This document shows positions 61,901-64,000 of a stretch of DNA of 64,000 nt, in pieces. The DNA is taken from the NCBI GenBank assembly GCA_030737875.1, contig CM060922.1:319463456-319527455 (forward strand). The letters are read 5' to 3'. The DNA is from Allium sativum (Eukaryota > Streptophyta > Magnoliopsida > Asparagales > Amaryllidaceae). Below the pieces are notes generated by a model that saw only the letters and a list, made by a program, of their open reading frames with translations, ran no database searches and was not told where the DNA came from. Position numbers and translations under genes: made by a program. Position 1 is the stretch's first letter. Each line of letters opens with the position of its first letter.

Positions 61901-64000
61901 GCACTGATCAACCATACAGTTTGAAATACAATGTTAGACGTGTAATCCTGTCTTTAACTGGGTTAAAGAACTAATGTCATTTAAAACACAGTCCACGATC
62001 AACCCAAAATCCCATTCCATTAATTGTGGAATCTTCACAGAAAAACATATCAAAATATAATCGATATCGATTCCCGTATCCGACTAATAATATAAATGGA
62101 ATAATAACAAAGCCTTTTAAATTCCATATATATTAACAGTCTTCCTCCACAGAAGCTCATTTCGATTATTGTCAAATCGATTTCCATTCAATTCCAATTT
62201 AGTATATTAAATTGGAAAACTTTGCTTTGGAAAATTCCCATTAAATCTTAATAAAAAGATTTATAAATTCCAAATCACATTTCACTGCAAATCGGGTTAA
62301 AGAACAAGTGTCATTAAAAACACAGTTCATGATAAACTCAAATCACATTCCATTTTATTCCAATTAAATGTTAATTAACTGGAAATTCTCATAATCTTAA
62401 TTAAAATATTTATTCTTTTCACATGGGGTTCAAGAATAGTTTTATTTAAAACACCATTCACGAAAAACCCAAAATCCCATTCTTTTATTCAATTCCAATT
62501 AAATATTAATTAATTGGAAAACTTCACTAAATCTTAATTAAAAGATCTATTCTTTTTCTCAACTGGGTTTAAGAACAGTGTTAATGACGACACCATTCTA
62601 GATAAACCCAAAATCAATTTGATATTAAATACAAGGTTCAGACTAGTAATTATATCGGCTTATATTCAATATCAAATTCTGAAATCAACAAATAACGTAT
62701 TGGGAATAACGATATATATATATATATATATCTTCCAAATTCCTCCACAATATCCATATAATTATGGAATCCAATATCGAAATATTCCGAAGATAATTTC
62801 GATTCAAGTCCATTCCAATTCATATATTGGAAATTCTGGTTATTTTTAAAACCATTTCAAATCCAATTTATTTATTTAAAAATATTGGATTATAATTCTA
62901 GTTCATAACTAATTCATTTTGATAAAAATATATTTTTATCTTTACAAACGTGGAATTTTTCACTCAAATTCTATCCAAATCATTTATTATGATTTTACAC
63001 AAATTATTGATATTTTTAATAATTTTATAAAGGCCCGTACAGTCGGTTTCCAATAACGGCCACCGAACTGCATCTATAGCGACCTTTTCCAAATTTGATT
63101 TGGACATAATCCCAAATACAACTGTTAGATTTCAAATTCCTTATATTCATTGAAAGCTCTTTTCGATACGAACCCAATGGTTTCGGTTTTAGGAGAATCC
63201 GACGGTCGGATCTCCCGTAATGTCAACTTGAAGTCAATGGTCAAAAGTCGCAAACTACCGCGGCGCGACGTGTTCTATTCAGGCCATTAAATATATATAA
63301 TATATATATATATATATTATACATATTTCATTGATTTCTATTTAAAACGTATTTTATAAATCGTTTTAAATTCGTTTTCAAAATGATTTCAACTTCATAT
63401 TCAATTTCAAATCAAAATTAAATATTCCGTATCATTAATATATAAATGATAATATTTTCAAAACATTAGATTTTTAAATTAGTTCCTTTTCGATATTCAT
63501 TATAAAAAATGAATAAAATCGATATAAATATCGTTTACATCAAAATGGCGTTAATCTAACTAACATGACTTCATATATTTCAATATTTTCATGTCCATCC
63601 CAAATCGGACATCAAAATCATATTTTGATTCATTACTGAATATTATTTTAAAATATTGGTTATTTTAAAATATTCATTATTCGTCATTTTAAAATATTCT
63701 TTAATTTAAGATATTCGTTCTTTCCGAATTGGAATCAGACACAGTCAATTACCATATAATTTTATCTACATGGATTTCAAACACACATATACACAACGAT
63801 AATCAAACACGGTCAACCATCATCCAGAGTGCATTACACAGCTGCATAAGCGTTAAATATAAATAATTAATGCTTACAACAGTCTGTCAACCAATCGATT
63901 GACATACAACTAGATATTGAGATTAGTGTATGTCCATTATCATCCCAATACCCGTGCGGGGTTTTCAAACAACAAACACTGATTATAATTTGTGTAGTTG
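59533..64000 (-). repeat. Element C 5' LTR, partial (runs off right edge)
   Basis: Aligns with 31655 onward of the 3' LTR in order: U5 arm (59915-59930), duplicated segment, stem-loop modules (61958-62612), TATA-rich palindrome near 63288-63320. It reaches about 4.47 of an expected 6.55 kb by the window end. Frames at 60357-60680 and 60844-61199 lack domains. Confidence 0.92.
61854..61900. repeat. (TA)n microsatellite expanded in element C 5' LTR
   Basis: About 21 TA units, where the 3' LTR has only about four (33987-33995). Confidence 0.9.

Overview
The window is repeat DNA from a large plant nuclear genome, most likely an angiosperm and tentatively a eudicot. The signs are AT-rich sequence, LTR retrotransposons primed by initiator-Met tRNA, CACTA transposons with CACTACAAGAAAA ends, a Ty3/gypsy-type gag, and intron-containing exons of a plastid-type 3-oxoacyl-ACP reductase. 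The species cannot be named. I see no intact host gene and no reverse transcriptase, integrase or transposase reading frame in the 64 kb.

Almost everything from 5523 to the right edge resolves into one nested stack. Element B (+ strand, starts 5523, 5' LTR split) is the oldest layer visible. Element A (+, 7576-23138) sits inside the 5' LTR of B, flanked by the target-site duplication CGTAT. Element C (minus; 3' LTR 31655-38206, 5' LTR from 59533 past the right edge) sits inside the 3' LTR of B. A CACTA transposon (39085-59379, TSD CAC) sits inside the short internal region of C. Element D (minus, 43308-52612, TSD GTTCT) sits inside the CACTA element. The apparent tandem duplication of about 8.3 kb at 7.6-23.1 kb is the two LTRs of A.

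A, B and C belong to one family with an unusual design. LTRs are about 5-7.3 kb, but the internal region between PBS and PPT is only about 1.0 kb (A and C) or 1.5 kb (B) and encodes nothing recognisable. This looks like a LARD-like non-autonomous element taken to an extreme. The LTRs carry a TATA box, a GC-rich leader ending in a splice-donor-like site (A and C), AT-rich minisatellites, and repeated stem-loop modules. The internal region carries three stem-loops just after the PBS whose pairing is kept, with compensatory changes, in A, B and C. A 16-nt segment before the PBS is the reverse complement of one about 400 nt after it. These RNA-like signals are the most interesting content.

Element D is a second type: 3.4-3.6 kb LTRs with only a gag reading frame, now carrying in-frame stops. 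The CACTA element lacks transposase and carries the last three exons of a captured KAR/FabG-type gene. The left 5.5 kb holds the right end of another CACTA element (1-673), a truncated D-like LTR (674-1699) and an unresolved AT-rich stretch (1700-5522).
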